Positions 44,425-54,104 of a stretch of 64,000 bases of DNA are shown in pieces (positions within the stretch are counted from its first letter, which is position 1; each line of letters begins with the position of its first letter). The notes beneath the pieces were generated by a model. The model had not been told where the DNA came from. It ran no database searches and saw nothing but the letters and a program-made list of their open reading frames with translations. Origin of the DNA: Taishania sp964580465 (GTDB lineage Bacteria; Bacteroidota; Bacteroidia; Flavobacteriales_D; Crocinitomicaceae); contig CAZOKJ010000003.1 of assembly GCA_964580465.1 (NCBI GenBank), positions 66,814 to 130,813 of the forward strand, in the 5' to 3' direction. The translations under genes and the position numbers were made by a program.

Positions 44425-45711
44425 ATGAGCGAAGTTGCTAAAATAGAATTAGAAGGAAATGTTTACGAATTTCCTGTTGTAGTAGGTTCTGAGAACGAAA
44501 AAGCGATTGATATTACAAAGCTTAGAGGAGCCACTGGTTATATTACGATTGATTCTGGTTACAAGAACACTGGAAGTACAATGAGTAAGATTACTTTTTT
44601 AGATGGTGAAGAAGGAATTTTGAGATATCGAGGATATCCGATTGAGCAATTAGCAGAAAAGGCTTCTTTCTTAGAAGTTGCTTATTTGTTGATTTATGGA
44701 GAGTTACCAACAGCTTCTGAGTTAAAAGACTTTGAAGAAAGTATTACTAAACATACGTTGGTTCATGAAGATATGAAGCAGTTTTTTGAAGCGTTTCCTT
44801 CAAAAGCTCACCCAATGGGGGTATTATCTTCAATGGTTTGTTCGTTAGCATCTTTTTATCCTGAATCTTTGGACCCAAATAGAGGAGAAGTTGCAGTGAA
44901 ATTGACAATTAATCGTTTGTTGGCTAAGTTACCTACTTTGGCTGCTTGGTCATACAAAAATTCAATGCGTCATCCTTTTAATTATCCTAATAATGAGTTC
45001 GATTATGTGAAAAATTTCTTACACATGATGTTCTCTTTACCTTCAGAAAAATATGAAGTAAATCCAGTGATTGTTTCAGCAATGAACAAATTGTTGATTC
45101 TTCACGCTGACCACGAACAAAACTGTTCAACTTCTACTGTTCGTATCGTAGGATCTTCACAAGCTAACTTATATGCAACAATTTCAGCTGGTATTTCTGC
45201 ATTGTGGGGACCACTTCATGGTGGAGCTAACCAAGCTGTGATTGAAATGTTAGAAAAAATTCACAATGATGGTGGTGACGTTGATAAATGGGTGGCTAAA
45301 GCTAAAGACAAAGATGATCCTTTCCGTTTGATGGGATTCGGACACCGTGTGTACAAAAACTTTGACCCTCGTGCTACGATTATCAAAAAAGCTGCTGACG
45401 ACGTGTTAGAAGCATTGAATATCCATGATCCATTATTAGCAATTGCTAAGAAATTGGAAAAATATGCACTTGAAGATGAATACTTCAAAGCGCGTAACTT
45501 ATATCCAAACGTGGATTTCTACTCTGGAATTATTTATAAAGCAATTGGTATTCCAACTGAAATGTTTACAGTAATGTTTGCTATTGGTCGTTTACCAGGA
45601 TGGATTGCTCAATGGAAAGAAATGGTTGAAAATGGTGAGCCTATCGGAAGACCGCGCCAAATCTATACAGGATACACAACAAGAGATTATGTTGATATTT
45701 CAAAAAGATAA
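44425..45711 (+). CDS. gltA: Citrate synthase
   Basis: Condenses acetyl-CoA and oxaloacetate, entry to the TCA cycle. 428 residues, the type II length with an N-terminal beta extension. Catalytic residues are visible: His in GPLHGGANQAVIEML near 263, His in GFGHRVYKNFDPRA near 305, and Asp in NVDFYSGIIYKAIGIP near 362. Monocistronic, with its own promoter region and a terminator shared with miaA. Confidence 0.97.
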   Translation: MSEVAKIELEGNVYEFPVVVGSENEKAIDITKLRGATGYITIDSGYKNTGSTMSKITFLDGEEGILRYRGYPIEQLAEKASFLEVAYLLIYGELPTASELKDFEESITKHTLVHEDMKQFFEAFPSKAHPMGVLSSMVCSLASFYPESLDPNRGEVAVKLTINRLLAKLPTLAAWSYKNSMRHPFNYPNNEFDYVKNFLHMMFSLPSEKYEVNPVIVSAMNKLLILHADHEQNCSTSTVRIVGSSQANLYATISAGISALWGPLHGGANQAVIEMLEKIHNDGGDVDKWVAKAKDKDDPFRLMGFGHRVYKNFDPRATIIKKAADDVLEALNIHDPLLAIAKKLEKYALEDEYFKARNLYPNVDFYSGIIYKAIGIPTEMFTVMFAIGRLPGWIAQWKEMVENGEPIGRPRQIYTGYTTRDYVDISKR

Positions 45712-45733
45712 TCGTTGTTAAGAAATAGAAGAG

Positions 45734-45764
45734 AAAGGCTATCCAATTTGGATAGCCTTTTGTT
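45734..45764. terminator. Bidirectional terminator between gltA and miaA
   Basis: AAAGGCTATCC/GGATAGCCTTT arms with a 5-base loop, followed by a T-rich tract. The core GGCTATCC/GGATAGCC recurs in the terminator at 63.86 kb. Confidence 0.9.
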
Positions 45765-46661
45765 TTAAATGCTTTTGTTAAGTATAAGCTGTAACATAGT
45801 TTCAGTTTGATCATAAGGAATCCAAACAGCGTCTTTGTGACGTTTAAACCATGTAATTTGTCGTTTTGCGTAGCGTCTTGAATTCTGTTTAATGAGTTCA
45901 ATGCATTCGTCTTTGCTTGTTTTTCCATCAAAATAATCAAACCATTCAGTATAACCTACGGTTGCCAAGGCTTTTAATCCTTTGTGAGGATATAATTTTT
46001 TTGCTTCTGCTTCTAATCCTGCTTCAATCATTTTATCCACGCGTAAGTTGATGCGTTCGTATAAAAACGAACGAGGTAAATCAAGAACAAAATAATGAAT
46101 ATCGAAAGTAACTTCTTTCTTTTTACCAATTCTGAGTGAAGAATAGGTTTTTTGCGTTATTCGAATAACTTCTATTGCTCTAATTATTCGTATAGGATTG
46201 TTTCTATCAACTTGGTTATAGTATTCTTCGTCTTTTTGTTTTAGCTCTTCTAGCAGTTTAGCCAATCCTTTTTCTTTATAAAGCGTATTTAATTCCTCTT
46301 GTATGATTGGATCGTGTGGAATATCATCTAGACCAAAACAGAGTGCATCGATAAACATCCCTGAACCTCCTGTGAGAATGATAGTTGAATGAGTTTTAAA
46401 TAGCTCTTCTAATAATCGTTCTGCTTTTTGAGCATAATGCGCAGCGTTTAATTCCTCAAATATGCTCTCTGAATCAATAAAATAATGAGGAACGCCTTCC
46501 ATTTCTTCTACAGTAGGCTTGGCGGTTCCAATACTCATTTCTTGATAGAATTGTCTTGAATCTGCAGATACAACAACAGTGTTCAGTTTTTTTGCTAAGG
46601 AAACGCTTAATGCCGTTTTCCCACTAGCGGTAGGGCCAGCGATGACAATTAATTTCTTCAT
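45765..46661 (-). CDS. miaA: tRNA dimethylallyltransferase MiaA
   Basis: Adds the isopentenyl group to A37 of UNN-decoding tRNAs. 298 residues from ATG 46661; the start at 46688 would overlap the previous gene and add nine foreign residues. P-loop AGPTASGKTAL near 7-17, VSADSRQFYQEMSIGTAKPT near 31-50, GGSGMFIDAL near 96, and the RRYAKRQITWFK motif near 264. Partner of tsaD (A37 modification) in this window. It lies 5 bases after the transglycosylase gene on the same transcript. Confidence 0.95.
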   Translation of the reverse strand: MKKLIVIAGPTASGKTALSVSLAKKLNTVVVSADSRQFYQEMSIGTAKPTVEEMEGVPHYFIDSESIFEELNAAHYAQKAERLLEELFKTHSTIILTGGSGMFIDALCFGLDDIPHDPIIQEELNTLYKEKGLAKLLEELKQKDEEYYNQVDRNNPIRIIRAIEVIRITQKTYSSLRIGKKKEVTFDIHYFVLDLPRSFLYERINLRVDKMIEAGLEAEAKKLYPHKGLKALATVGYTEWFDYFDGKTSKDECIELIKQNSRRYAKRQITWFKRHKDAVWIPYDQTETMLQLILNKSI

Positions 46662-46666
46662 ACTAT

Positions 46667-48106
46667 TTAATGATGAGCAGTCTTCCAACTTCGATAACGT
46701 TCAAAAACGTTTTTCACGTAGTTAGAAGTGATAACACCTCTTAAAGCTCCACTTTTTACAACTTCGTCTCGATAGTATTCTTGCTTAGACAAATTAAGAA
46801 TCATTTTTTCAACATTTCCGTCCCACTTTTGAGGGTCTAAGCCATATTTTTCAGCTAATCGTTGTGCATCTTGCACATGACCTAGCCCTGCATTGTATGA
46901 AGCTAATGCAAATTTTATGCGCTGATCCATGTCTGTGATAGAGGACCAAACGCGAATGTCATTGGCTATTTTTCTTGTCCCCCCGTTAATTTGAACTTCA
47001 GGAGGAGAATCAGGATAGACGTCGTATTTTGGTCCTGTGTTAGGCATGAATTGCATTAACCCGTAAGCACCTCCGAAACCTTCAATATAAGGGTTGAAAC
47101 GAGATTCATGATATGCAATTGATGCCGTAATAAGCCAATCTACATTATATCTTTTTCCAGCTGCTCTAAATAAATCATCAAAAGGAGAAATACGACCTCT
47201 ACCAAAGTTTGTAGCTTCACCATTTGGTGCTATTCCAGATATTCCTATTTCATAATACTTACGGTAAATGTGTTTGTATGTTTTTGATGTTAAAAATCCT
47301 TCTAACCATTTGTCTAATTTAGCTTTAAGCAACGAGCTTTCTTTGCGAAGTCCAAAGGCAATGTTTTGTTTTACGGAAATTTCAGTAGAAATATCGATGT
47401 TGTTGTAAAATCGTGAATTAACCTTGGCAATATTTTCTTCTGTAATCGTATAATCGATAATGCCTTGGGCTACTTGTTCGATAAGTTCTTCTGTTCCAAT
47501 CATACCGTTTACAGGATCCACGTGAATAGAATCACCTATTTCTTCTTGCAAATGGATTAAACGTTGAAAATAACTTGAATTTTCCCAAACGCTAATGTGT
47601 TTTTGACGAAGATCAACAGGCTCAGAAATCATGGTTTTTTTCATTTCGTCGTATTCCATTTTTTGCCAACCTTCTGGTTTGCGTTGAACCAACACTTGAG
47701 GAGATTGGATATAAGGCAAAGAAAAATCAATCAATTTTGTTCGCTCACGTGTAATGGTATAGTTGCATGAAATAATGTCGCCTTCTTTGTTGTTTAACAT
47801 TGGAATGAGATTATCCAAATTAGGAACAGTGATTACTTCTAAGTCAATTCCTAGTTCTTTGGTGAATTCTCTTAAAATTTCGTACTCAAATCCCATTTTC
47901 TCACCACGATAAATGAAGTAAGAAGTAGAGCTGTTCTCGGCCAAAACAACTAATTTTCCTTTTTCAATAATGTTTTGGTAATCTTTAACCGAATCTGGTA
48001 CTTCATTTTCATCAGGATTACTAGCTTCTTTAGAAGTGCAAGAATGAATGAAACTACTGATAAGCAGTAGTATTACAAACGATAAAATGTGTTTCATTTG
48101 AATCAT
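46667..48106 (-). CDS. MltF-like membrane-bound lytic transglycosylase
   Basis: Lipoprotein of 479 residues: signal with lipobox SFIHSC near 18-23, a periplasmic solute-binding (SBP_bac_3) domain about 45-295 (KLVVLAEN, GFEYEILREF, DIISCNYTITRER), and an SLT catalytic domain about 315-450 with the catalytic Glu in IAYHESRFNPY and GAYGLMQFMPNTG. It cleaves peptidoglycan to 1,6-anhydro-muropeptides. ATG 48097 is an alternative start (3 codons shorter). A weak -7 site (TAACTTTA on the minus strand) lies near 48130. First gene of a pair with miaA. Confidence 0.9.
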   Translation of the reverse strand: MIQMKHILSFVILLLISSFIHSCTSKEASNPDENEVPDSVKDYQNIIEKGKLVVLAENSSTSYFIYRGEKMGFEYEILREFTKELGIDLEVITVPNLDNLIPMLNNKEGDIISCNYTITRERTKLIDFSLPYIQSPQVLVQRKPEGWQKMEYDEMKKTMISEPVDLRQKHISVWENSSYFQRLIHLQEEIGDSIHVDPVNGMIGTEELIEQVAQGIIDYTITEENIAKVNSRFYNNIDISTEISVKQNIAFGLRKESSLLKAKLDKWLEGFLTSKTYKHIYRKYYEIGISGIAPNGEATNFGRGRISPFDDLFRAAGKRYNVDWLITASIAYHESRFNPYIEGFGGAYGLMQFMPNTGPKYDVYPDSPPEVQINGGTRKIANDIRVWSSITDMDQRIKFALASYNAGLGHVQDAQRLAEKYGLDPQKWDGNVEKMILNLSKQEYYRDEVVKSGALRGVITSNYVKNVFERYRSWKTAHH

Positions 48107-48203
48107 TCACATGGTTTTAAAACATTAAAGTTAAGAAAAAAAATAATTACAAAGGCTATTTTTATAAATGGATTTGTTTTTTATTTTAAAAATCAATTAA
48201 TGG

Positions 48204-48237
48204 TTGGAGCTGTTTTCTCCTATTTTTGCTACTTTTG
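48204..48237 (+). promoter_or_regulatory. hemN promoter (TTG-N23-TACTTTTG)
   Basis: TTG at 48204-48206 and TACTTTTG at 48230-48237; a second element, TATTTTTG, at 48221-48228 overlaps the spacer. The ATG is 15 bases downstream of the distal element. Confidence 0.65.
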
Positions 48238-48252
48238 TATAAAACTCATATT

Positions 48253-49626
48253 ATGTCATTAATAGATAAATACAACATACCAGGCCCTCGATATACTTCT
48301 TATCCAACAGTACCTTATTGGGATGAAACAAGTTTTACAAGTGAAAAGTGGCAACAATCTGTTATACAGTCTTTTAACGAGAGTAACGAATCGGAAGGTA
48401 TTTCAATTTATATTCACCTGCCTTTTTGTGAACAATTGTGTACGTTTTGTGCTTGCCATAAACGCATTACGAAAAAGCATTCTGTAGAAACACCCTACAT
48501 CGAAAGTGTCTTGAAAGAATGGTATTTATATGTTGACTTATTCAAAAAAAATGCCAAAACAACAGCAAAACCAAAATTGAAGGAATTGCATTTAGGAGGT
48601 GGGACGCCAACTTTCTTTTCACCTGAAAATCTTCGAACGTTGTTAGAGGGAATTTATGCTACGGTTGACATTGCAGAAAAACCTGAGTTTTCATTTGAAG
48701 GACATCCAAACAATACTACTAAAATCCATTTGCAAACATTGTATGACTTAGGCTTTAGAAGATGCAGCTTTGGCGTGCAAGATTATGATTTGAAGGTACA
48801 AAAAGCCATTAACCGTGTTCAGCCATTTGAACATGTGCAACGTGTAACAGAATGGGCAAGAGAAATTGGCTATACGAGTGTTTCTCATGACTTAGTGTTT
48901 GGATTGCCTCATCAAACTTGGGAAACTGTTTCTTTTGCTATTCGTAAAACATTGGAATTAAAACCTGATCGCTTGGCGTTCTATTCGTATGCTCACGTTC
49001 CATGGGTTAAAGGTGTGGGACAACGAGGTTATGATGAAAATGATTTGCCAAGCGGAGAAGAAAAAAGAATTTTATACGAAAATGGTAAATTGCTCCTAGA
49101 AGAATTAGGCTATTTAGAAGTGGGAATGGACCATTTTTCTTTGGAAAAAGATGAATTGTATCAATCGTTAATCCATCATCGCTTGCATCGCAATTTTATG
49201 GGGTACACTTCAAGTAAAACGCAACTAATGATAGGCCTTGGAATGAGTGCTATTTCTGACTCTTGGTATGGTTTTGCTCAAAACGACAAAACAGTTGAGT
49301 CGTATCAAAAAACGGTTGAAGAAGGAGTTATTCCTGTAGTAAAAGGTCACATGTTAACTGATGAAGATTTAATCATTCGTCGTCATATCTTGAATTTAAT
49401 GTGCCAGCTTGAAACAACTTTTACAGCTGAAAATCGATTTGAAGAGTTGAATGAAGTATTAGACCGATTGAAAGAAATGGAATTAGATGGTTTGGTGGAG
49501 TTGACTGAAAATAAAGTAACAATAACTGAAAAAGGACGTGCATTTACTCGAAATGTTGCCATGGCTTTTGATTTAAGAATGTTGAGAAATTTGCCAGAAA
49601 CACGTATTTTTTCAATGACAATTTAA
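48253..49626 (+). CDS. hemN: Oxygen-independent coproporphyrinogen III oxidase
   Basis: Radical-SAM enzyme of haem synthesis, decarboxylating coproporphyrinogen III. 457 residues from ATG 48253; the start at 48226 lies within the promoter. N-terminal signature DKYNIPGPRYTSYPTVPYW, iron-sulfur motif FCEQLCTFCAC (C-x3-C-x2-C) near 57-67, GGGTPTFF near 115, and SFGVQDYD near 170. The PafA-like phosphatase gene follows after 4 bases. Confidence 0.95.
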   Translation: MSLIDKYNIPGPRYTSYPTVPYWDETSFTSEKWQQSVIQSFNESNESEGISIYIHLPFCEQLCTFCACHKRITKKHSVETPYIESVLKEWYLYVDLFKKNAKTTAKPKLKELHLGGGTPTFFSPENLRTLLEGIYATVDIAEKPEFSFEGHPNNTTKIHLQTLYDLGFRRCSFGVQDYDLKVQKAINRVQPFEHVQRVTEWAREIGYTSVSHDLVFGLPHQTWETVSFAIRKTLELKPDRLAFYSYAHVPWVKGVGQRGYDENDLPSGEEKRILYENGKLLLEELGYLEVGMDHFSLEKDELYQSLIHHRLHRNFMGYTSSKTQLMIGLGMSAISDSWYGFAQNDKTVESYQKTVEEGVIPVVKGHMLTDEDLIIRRHILNLMCQLETTFTAENRFEELNEVLDRLKEMELDGLVELTENKVTITEKGRAFTRNVAMAFDLRMLRNLPETRIFSMTI

Positions 49627-49630
49627 TGTG

Positions 49631-51280
49631 ATGACAAAACAATTAATCATTTTGATTTTCATAGCAATAAGCATTAGTTCATATGCTCAAAGACAACCTA
49701 AATTAGTTGTTGGAGTGGTTGTAGATCAAATGAGTTATGAATATTTATACCGTTATCAATCTCGTTTTTCAAAAGGGGGATTTAAAAAATTGATGACTAA
49801 AGGAGCTAATTGTGAAAATGTACATTATAATTATGTGCCTACTTATACTGCTCCTGGTCATGCTTCTATTTACACAGGTACAACACCTTCAAATCATGGA
49901 ATTGTTGGCAATGAGTGGCTGCGAAAAGATTCTGGACTAATGTGGAATTGTGTTTCTGACTCTACTGTGCACACCATCGGTTCAGATAGCAAAGAAGGAG
50001 AACGATCTCCTCAGTATTTGAAATCTTTAACGATTACAGATCAGCTTAAAATAACTTACCCTGAGTCGCGTGTTTATGCGGTGTCGATTAAGGATAGAAG
50101 TGCTATTTTGCCAGGTGGAACACAAAGTGACGGCTCTTTTTGGTATGATTCAAAAACAGGGCGATTTATATCGAGTTCCTATTATTTTGAGAATGAGCTT
50201 CCTTCTTTTGTACAGTCATTTAATAATCTTAAAAAAGCAGATGCCTATTTAACGCAAACGTGGAACGCACTGTATCCAATTGATTCATATCAGCAAAGCT
50301 TGTCAGATGATTCACCTTATGAATTGACATTAAAAGGGAAAGATAAACCTATTTTTCCATATCATTTAGCTGAAATGAAAGGAAAATCAGAAGGCTATGA
50401 GTTGCTGATTCAAACACCTTTTGGTAATTCGATAGTCAATGATTTTGCTTTACATTTACTTAAAAATACTGATTTAGGTAAAGGCCCGACTACTGATTTT
50501 TTGGCACTATCATTTTCTTCAACTGATATCATAGGTCATAATTTTGGAACCTATTCAATTGAATTAGAAGATACTTACTTACGATTAGATTTAGAAATTG
50601 AAAAATTACTTCATTATTTAGATAAGACTTACAGAAAAAATAATTATTTATTTTTCTTGACAGCAGATCATGCAGCTACACAAGTTCCACAGTTTTTAAT
50701 TGACAACAAATTACCAGGAGGCTATTTGTTTATTAAGGAACCTTATGAACGATTGAATGCGCAGTTAAAAGAAAAATATGGCAAGGAATTAATGTTGTCT
50801 TATTACAATTTGAATATTTATTTGGATGATGCTTATTTAAAAGAACATAAAATTGATAAAGAGGAAGTAGTTTCTTTTATTGCTTCAGAAATTAAACAAT
50901 GGGAAGGTGTTAAATTAGTAATGACTGCTAATGAAATACGTTTGTCAGGTACTGATAGTGAATGGAAAGACATGATTAGAAGAGGCTTTCATGAAAAAGA
51001 AAGTGGAGATCTTGTTTTTATGTTAGAGCCAGGTTATTTGAGTAAATCTAAAGATTCAGAAAAAGCAAGGAAAGGCACCAGTCATGGGGCTGCGTATAAC
51101 ACAGATACACATGTCCCTTTGTTGTGGTATGGTAAAAATATTCCAGCTAAGTCTATTTTTCGATCGATTGCTATTACAGATATTGCTGCAACTTTGGTTT
51201 ATTTTTTAGAAATTCAACGTCCTGGGGCAATGACTGGGCAACCAATTATTGAATTGTTGGAAAAAATCACCAAAAAGTAG
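49631..51280 (+). CDS. PafA-type alkaline phosphatase (phosphate monoesterase)
   Basis: Secreted zinc phosphatase, 549 residues from ATG 49631 (a GTG one codon earlier, at 49628, is possible). Signal peptide about 1-19. Active-site features match PafA: VVVDQM (metal Asp) near 32, nucleophile Thr in PTYTAPGHASIYTG near 72, Asn in GIVGNEW near 95, Lys/Arg pair in IKDRSA near 155, Asp/His in SSTDIIGHNFG near 300, TADHA near 346 and GTSHGA near 482. The Asn and Lys-x-Arg set favours phosphate monoesters over diesters. It frees phosphate from organic phosphates outside the inner membrane. Co-transcribed with hemN. Confidence 0.88.
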   Translation: MTKQLIILIFIAISISSYAQRQPKLVVGVVVDQMSYEYLYRYQSRFSKGGFKKLMTKGANCENVHYNYVPTYTAPGHASIYTGTTPSNHGIVGNEWLRKDSGLMWNCVSDSTVHTIGSDSKEGERSPQYLKSLTITDQLKITYPESRVYAVSIKDRSAILPGGTQSDGSFWYDSKTGRFISSSYYFENELPSFVQSFNNLKKADAYLTQTWNALYPIDSYQQSLSDDSPYELTLKGKDKPIFPYHLAEMKGKSEGYELLIQTPFGNSIVNDFALHLLKNTDLGKGPTTDFLALSFSSTDIIGHNFGTYSIELEDTYLRLDLEIEKLLHYLDKTYRKNNYLFFLTADHAATQVPQFLIDNKLPGGYLFIKEPYERLNAQLKEKYGKELMLSYYNLNIYLDDAYLKEHKIDKEEVVSFIASEIKQWEGVKLVMTANEIRLSGTDSEWKDMIRRGFHEKESGDLVFMLEPGYLSKSKDSEKARKGTSHGAAYNTDTHVPLLWYGKNIPAKSIFRSIAITDIAATLVYFLEIQRPGAMTGQPIIELLEKITKK

Positions 51281-51300
51281 TTTAAACATATATTTATCAT

Positions 51301-51308
51301 TATTTTTG
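51301..51308 (+). promoter_or_regulatory. -7 promoter element of the MBL hydrolase gene
   Basis: TATTTTTG, exact TAnnTTTG match, 19 bases before the TTG start; no TTG at -33 spacing. Confidence 0.5.
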
Positions 51309-51327
51309 AACTTATTCATTAGGTAAA

Positions 51328-52116
51328 TTGAAAAAATACGGCCAATTTATTGTTACCATTTTAGGGTCAGGAACTTCACAAGGAGTACCTGTCATTGCAT
51401 GTGATTGCGAAGTTTGTATGTCTGATAATCCAAAAGACAAACGTTTGCGTTCCTCTGTTATGTTGACCATTGATGGACTGAATTATGTTATTGATACAGG
51501 TCCAGATTTTCGCCAACAAATGTTACGAGAAAATGTACAAGAAGTAGAAGCAATTCTTTATACACATCAACACAAAGATCACTTGGCAGGCTTGGATGAC
51601 GTGAGAGCTTTTAACTTTAAGCAAAATAAAGACATGCCTATTTATTGTGACGATAGAGTAGAAGAAGCATTGAAGCGCGAGTTTGAATACATATTTTCTT
51701 CTTTCAAATATCCTGGCATTCCGCGCTTAGATGTTCGCAAAATTGATAAAAATAGTGCAATTGATCTTCCTAATGGTGAACAAATTCATTGTTTGGAAGT
51801 AATACACTACAAATTGCCAGTTATAGGTTTTCGCTACAAGGATTTTACCTACATTACGGATGCAAAGGAGATATCAGCTATTGAAAAAGAAAAAGTAAAA
51901 GGTTCTAAGGTTTTGATTGTTAATGCATTGAGAAGGGAAGAACATATTTCACATTTTAACTTGGAACAAGCGCTGTCTTTTATTGAAGAGGTACAACCTG
52001 AACGTGCTTATTTAACACATATTTCTCATTATTTAGGTTTGTATGATGACCTTCAACAAGAGTTACCTGACAATGTATTCTTGGCTTATGATGGAATGAA
52101 ATTATTCTTGGAATAA
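51328..52116 (+). CDS. PhnP-like metallo-beta-lactamase fold hydrolase
   Basis: 262 residues, with a TTG start (51328): an in-frame TGA lies six codons upstream and no ATG is available. N-terminal LGSGTSQGVPVIACDCEVC near 12-30 (with the Cys cluster of PhnP relatives), metal-binding THQHKDHLAG near 79-88, DTGPDF near 58, and later HISHY. Family members hydrolyse cyclic phosphodiesters; no phosphonate genes accompany it, so the substrate is open. It converges on the SirB1-like gene with 7 bases between stops. Confidence 0.85.
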   Translation: MKKYGQFIVTILGSGTSQGVPVIACDCEVCMSDNPKDKRLRSSVMLTIDGLNYVIDTGPDFRQQMLRENVQEVEAILYTHQHKDHLAGLDDVRAFNFKQNKDMPIYCDDRVEEALKREFEYIFSSFKYPGIPRLDVRKIDKNSAIDLPNGEQIHCLEVIHYKLPVIGFRYKDFTYITDAKEISAIEKEKVKGSKVLIVNALRREEHISHFNLEQALSFIEEVQPERAYLTHISHYLGLYDDLQQELPDNVFLAYDGMKLFLE

Positions 52117-52123
52117 CCTATTT

Positions 52124-52993
52124 TTAAAGTAAATTCCATAATTCTTTTAATTCTTTAGTTTTTTCACTGTTACCTGCTTGTTGAAAAGAACTGATTAAAT
52201 TGGTAATCATGCGTTTGATGATGGTCGTATTAGAACATGGCTCCAAATATTCACGTTTTACTTCTAAGTTAAGTTGTTGAATAAATTGAATTAATTCTTT
52301 TTCGTCTAATAATGTTCCTTTTGAAAAAGCATTGATGTAATATAAAACACCACTTTTGTTGGACTGATTGAAGAACTGGTTGATGCCATCTTCATCCATA
52401 TAGGCTAAAATAAAATGATTTGGAAGATTGACACCATAAATAGGTAAATCCAACGATTGAGCAATGACACTGTATAAAATACTTAAACTTAGTGGATTTC
52501 CTTTTCGTCCTTCAATAACTGTGTTTATGAATGAATTTAATGGCGAATGAAAATTTTTAGAATCCCCTTTAAATCCAAATTGGTCATAAAATACAGTGTT
52601 AAACACTTTTGTTTTTTCTAAGCTTGTCATTCGAGGATTTAATTCCAACCAAATCGCTTTTCGCACATGTTGAACAAATTCTCTTACGTGCTCAAATTCT
52701 AATCCAGGATATTGATAACTTGCCACAATTAAAGCGCCTTCCAACAAATCTTTTCCATTGTTTTTCCAACGAATAAGCTGTTGTTTCGTGTATTCAAATT
52801 GAATATCGTGAATTAATTGCTCAACTCGTGTAAGAAAAATCAGACCGTAATCTTTTTCGCCCCAAGAGTTTTCCAAATAAGGAATTGCTTCGGGACCGTA
52901 TTGCATCAGTCGATCACGAACATGTTGATAGATTTCCGTGTCTGGGTCATCTATCAAATGAATTAACGCTTCTATGTTTTTGAGTTCGTTCAT
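52124..52993 (-). CDS. SirB1-like transglutaminase-core protein
   Basis: 289 residues. An N-terminal HEAT-like helical part (about 1-110; IPYLENSWGEK) is followed by the transglut_core2/SirB1 region about 110-230 with RKGNPLSLSILYSVIAQSL and LPIYGVNLPNHFILAYMD. The position normally held by the transglutaminase Cys is Ser-Leu-Ser here, so peptidase-type chemistry is doubtful. Family function is not established. Single gene with AT-rich sequence upstream. Confidence 0.82.
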   Translation of the reverse strand: MNELKNIEALIHLIDDPDTEIYQHVRDRLMQYGPEAIPYLENSWGEKDYGLIFLTRVEQLIHDIQFEYTKQQLIRWKNNGKDLLEGALIVASYQYPGLEFEHVREFVQHVRKAIWLELNPRMTSLEKTKVFNTVFYDQFGFKGDSKNFHSPLNSFINTVIEGRKGNPLSLSILYSVIAQSLDLPIYGVNLPNHFILAYMDEDGINQFFNQSNKSGVLYYINAFSKGTLLDEKELIQFIQQLNLEVKREYLEPCSNTTIIKRMITNLISSFQQAGNSEKTKELKELWNLL

Positions 52994-53079
52994 TTGATGA
53001 CAAAATTACATCAGAAGTAAACTAACTTTTCGTGGATGTAAAAGAGTTTTTCAAATGGTTAGTGTTAATTTATTGTGAA

Positions 53080-54006
53080 TCAATTGTTTGTTGTTAATCC
53101 TTTACTAACCCAATACCTGAAAAGCACAAGCATATTTCCTTTGCTGAATTTACCTTGAAGTGCAAAAAATCCCCAAAGTAGAAAGCTTGCACCCCATTTC
53201 CAACATTCGATTCCAATTCGCTTTAAATAAGACCATTGTCCTTCATTTTTCGTTCTAAAACGCTCGCTAACTCCTGTTTGAAGTGCTTGCTTTTGAATGA
53301 AATCGCGTGTTGTCCGCTCTACAGGCACAGAGTGAAAAACAACAAGTTCAGGAAAATAAACTACTTGATGTTTTTTTAATTTAAAAATTCGATTAAAAAT
53401 ATCTTTTTCTTCACCAGCAAGTAAGTTTCCGCCAATGCGACCTAATTGAGGGTTAAACAAACCTATTTCTTCAAAAATCGCTGTTCGAAAAGACATGTTA
53501 GAACCTCTAGGATAGTTATTGTTAGAACCATCATAAGTAAATGATTCGTTGCCTTTGTCGTAATATCCCATCAAAGGGTTGAGGTATTTGCTCTCCCAAG
53601 CGGGCACAATGCTCTCAAAATGAAGTAGTATTTTACCTCCAATGGCAGAAACAGACTCATTTTGTTCAAATTTTTCCCAAAGCAAAGACAAATAATCACT
53701 TTGGATAAATGCATCATCATCTAAAAAAGTAATGTATTTTCCTTGAGCTTCTTCAATGCATCTATTGCGTGCATGAGAAAGTCCTTGTTTTGTTTCTAAA
53801 AAGTAACGATAAGCAATGTTGGGATTGTTTTGTGCAAAAATAGCGCCTAGTTCTTCTGTGTTACCAGGAGAATTATTGTTGACTAACAAAACTTCAATAA
53901 GTGAAAAATCAATTGTTTGTGTTTGAATACTATTAAACAATTGCGGCAAATAACGCTCACGATTATAAGTACAAATAGCAACTGTTATGATTGACTTTCT
54001 TTTCAT
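53080..54006 (-). CDS. Family 2 glycosyltransferase
   Basis: 308 residues. GT-A fold with VAICTYNRERYLPQL near 9-23, the DxD-type motif FLDDDAF near 92-98, GGNLLAGEEKDIF near 187-199, and a hydrophobic C-terminal segment near 265-285 that probably attaches it to the membrane. It adds a sugar to a surface glycan; donor and acceptor are unknown. Divergent from the flippase gene, which suggests a joint role. Confidence 0.9.
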   Translation of the reverse strand: MKRKSIITVAICTYNRERYLPQLFNSIQTQTIDFSLIEVLLVNNNSPGNTEELGAIFAQNNPNIAYRYFLETKQGLSHARNRCIEEAQGKYITFLDDDAFIQSDYLSLLWEKFEQNESVSAIGGKILLHFESIVPAWESKYLNPLMGYYDKGNESFTYDGSNNNYPRGSNMSFRTAIFEEIGLFNPQLGRIGGNLLAGEEKDIFNRIFKLKKHQVVYFPELVVFHSVPVERTTRDFIQKQALQTGVSERFRTKNEGQWSYLKRIGIECWKWGASFLLWGFFALQGKFSKGNMLVLFRYWVSKGLTTNN

Positions 54007-54015
54007 TTCTAAAAG

Positions 54016-54084
54016 CGAAAATAGTGTTTTTTTTCTTATTTTGGAATCAATTGTTCAATAAGCCAATATAAAATTGTATTTTCG
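54016..54084. promoter_or_regulatory. Possible divergent promoters of glycosyltransferase and flippase genes
   Basis: Minus: TATTTTCG at 54023-54016 with TTG 24 bases upstream. Plus: TATTTTCG at 54077-54084 with TTG at 54051-54053 (spacing 23). Both -7 elements carry the same one-base departure (TTCG) from consensus. Confidence 0.35.
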
Positions 54085-54104
54085 TTCTCAAATTCAAATG
54101 ATAA

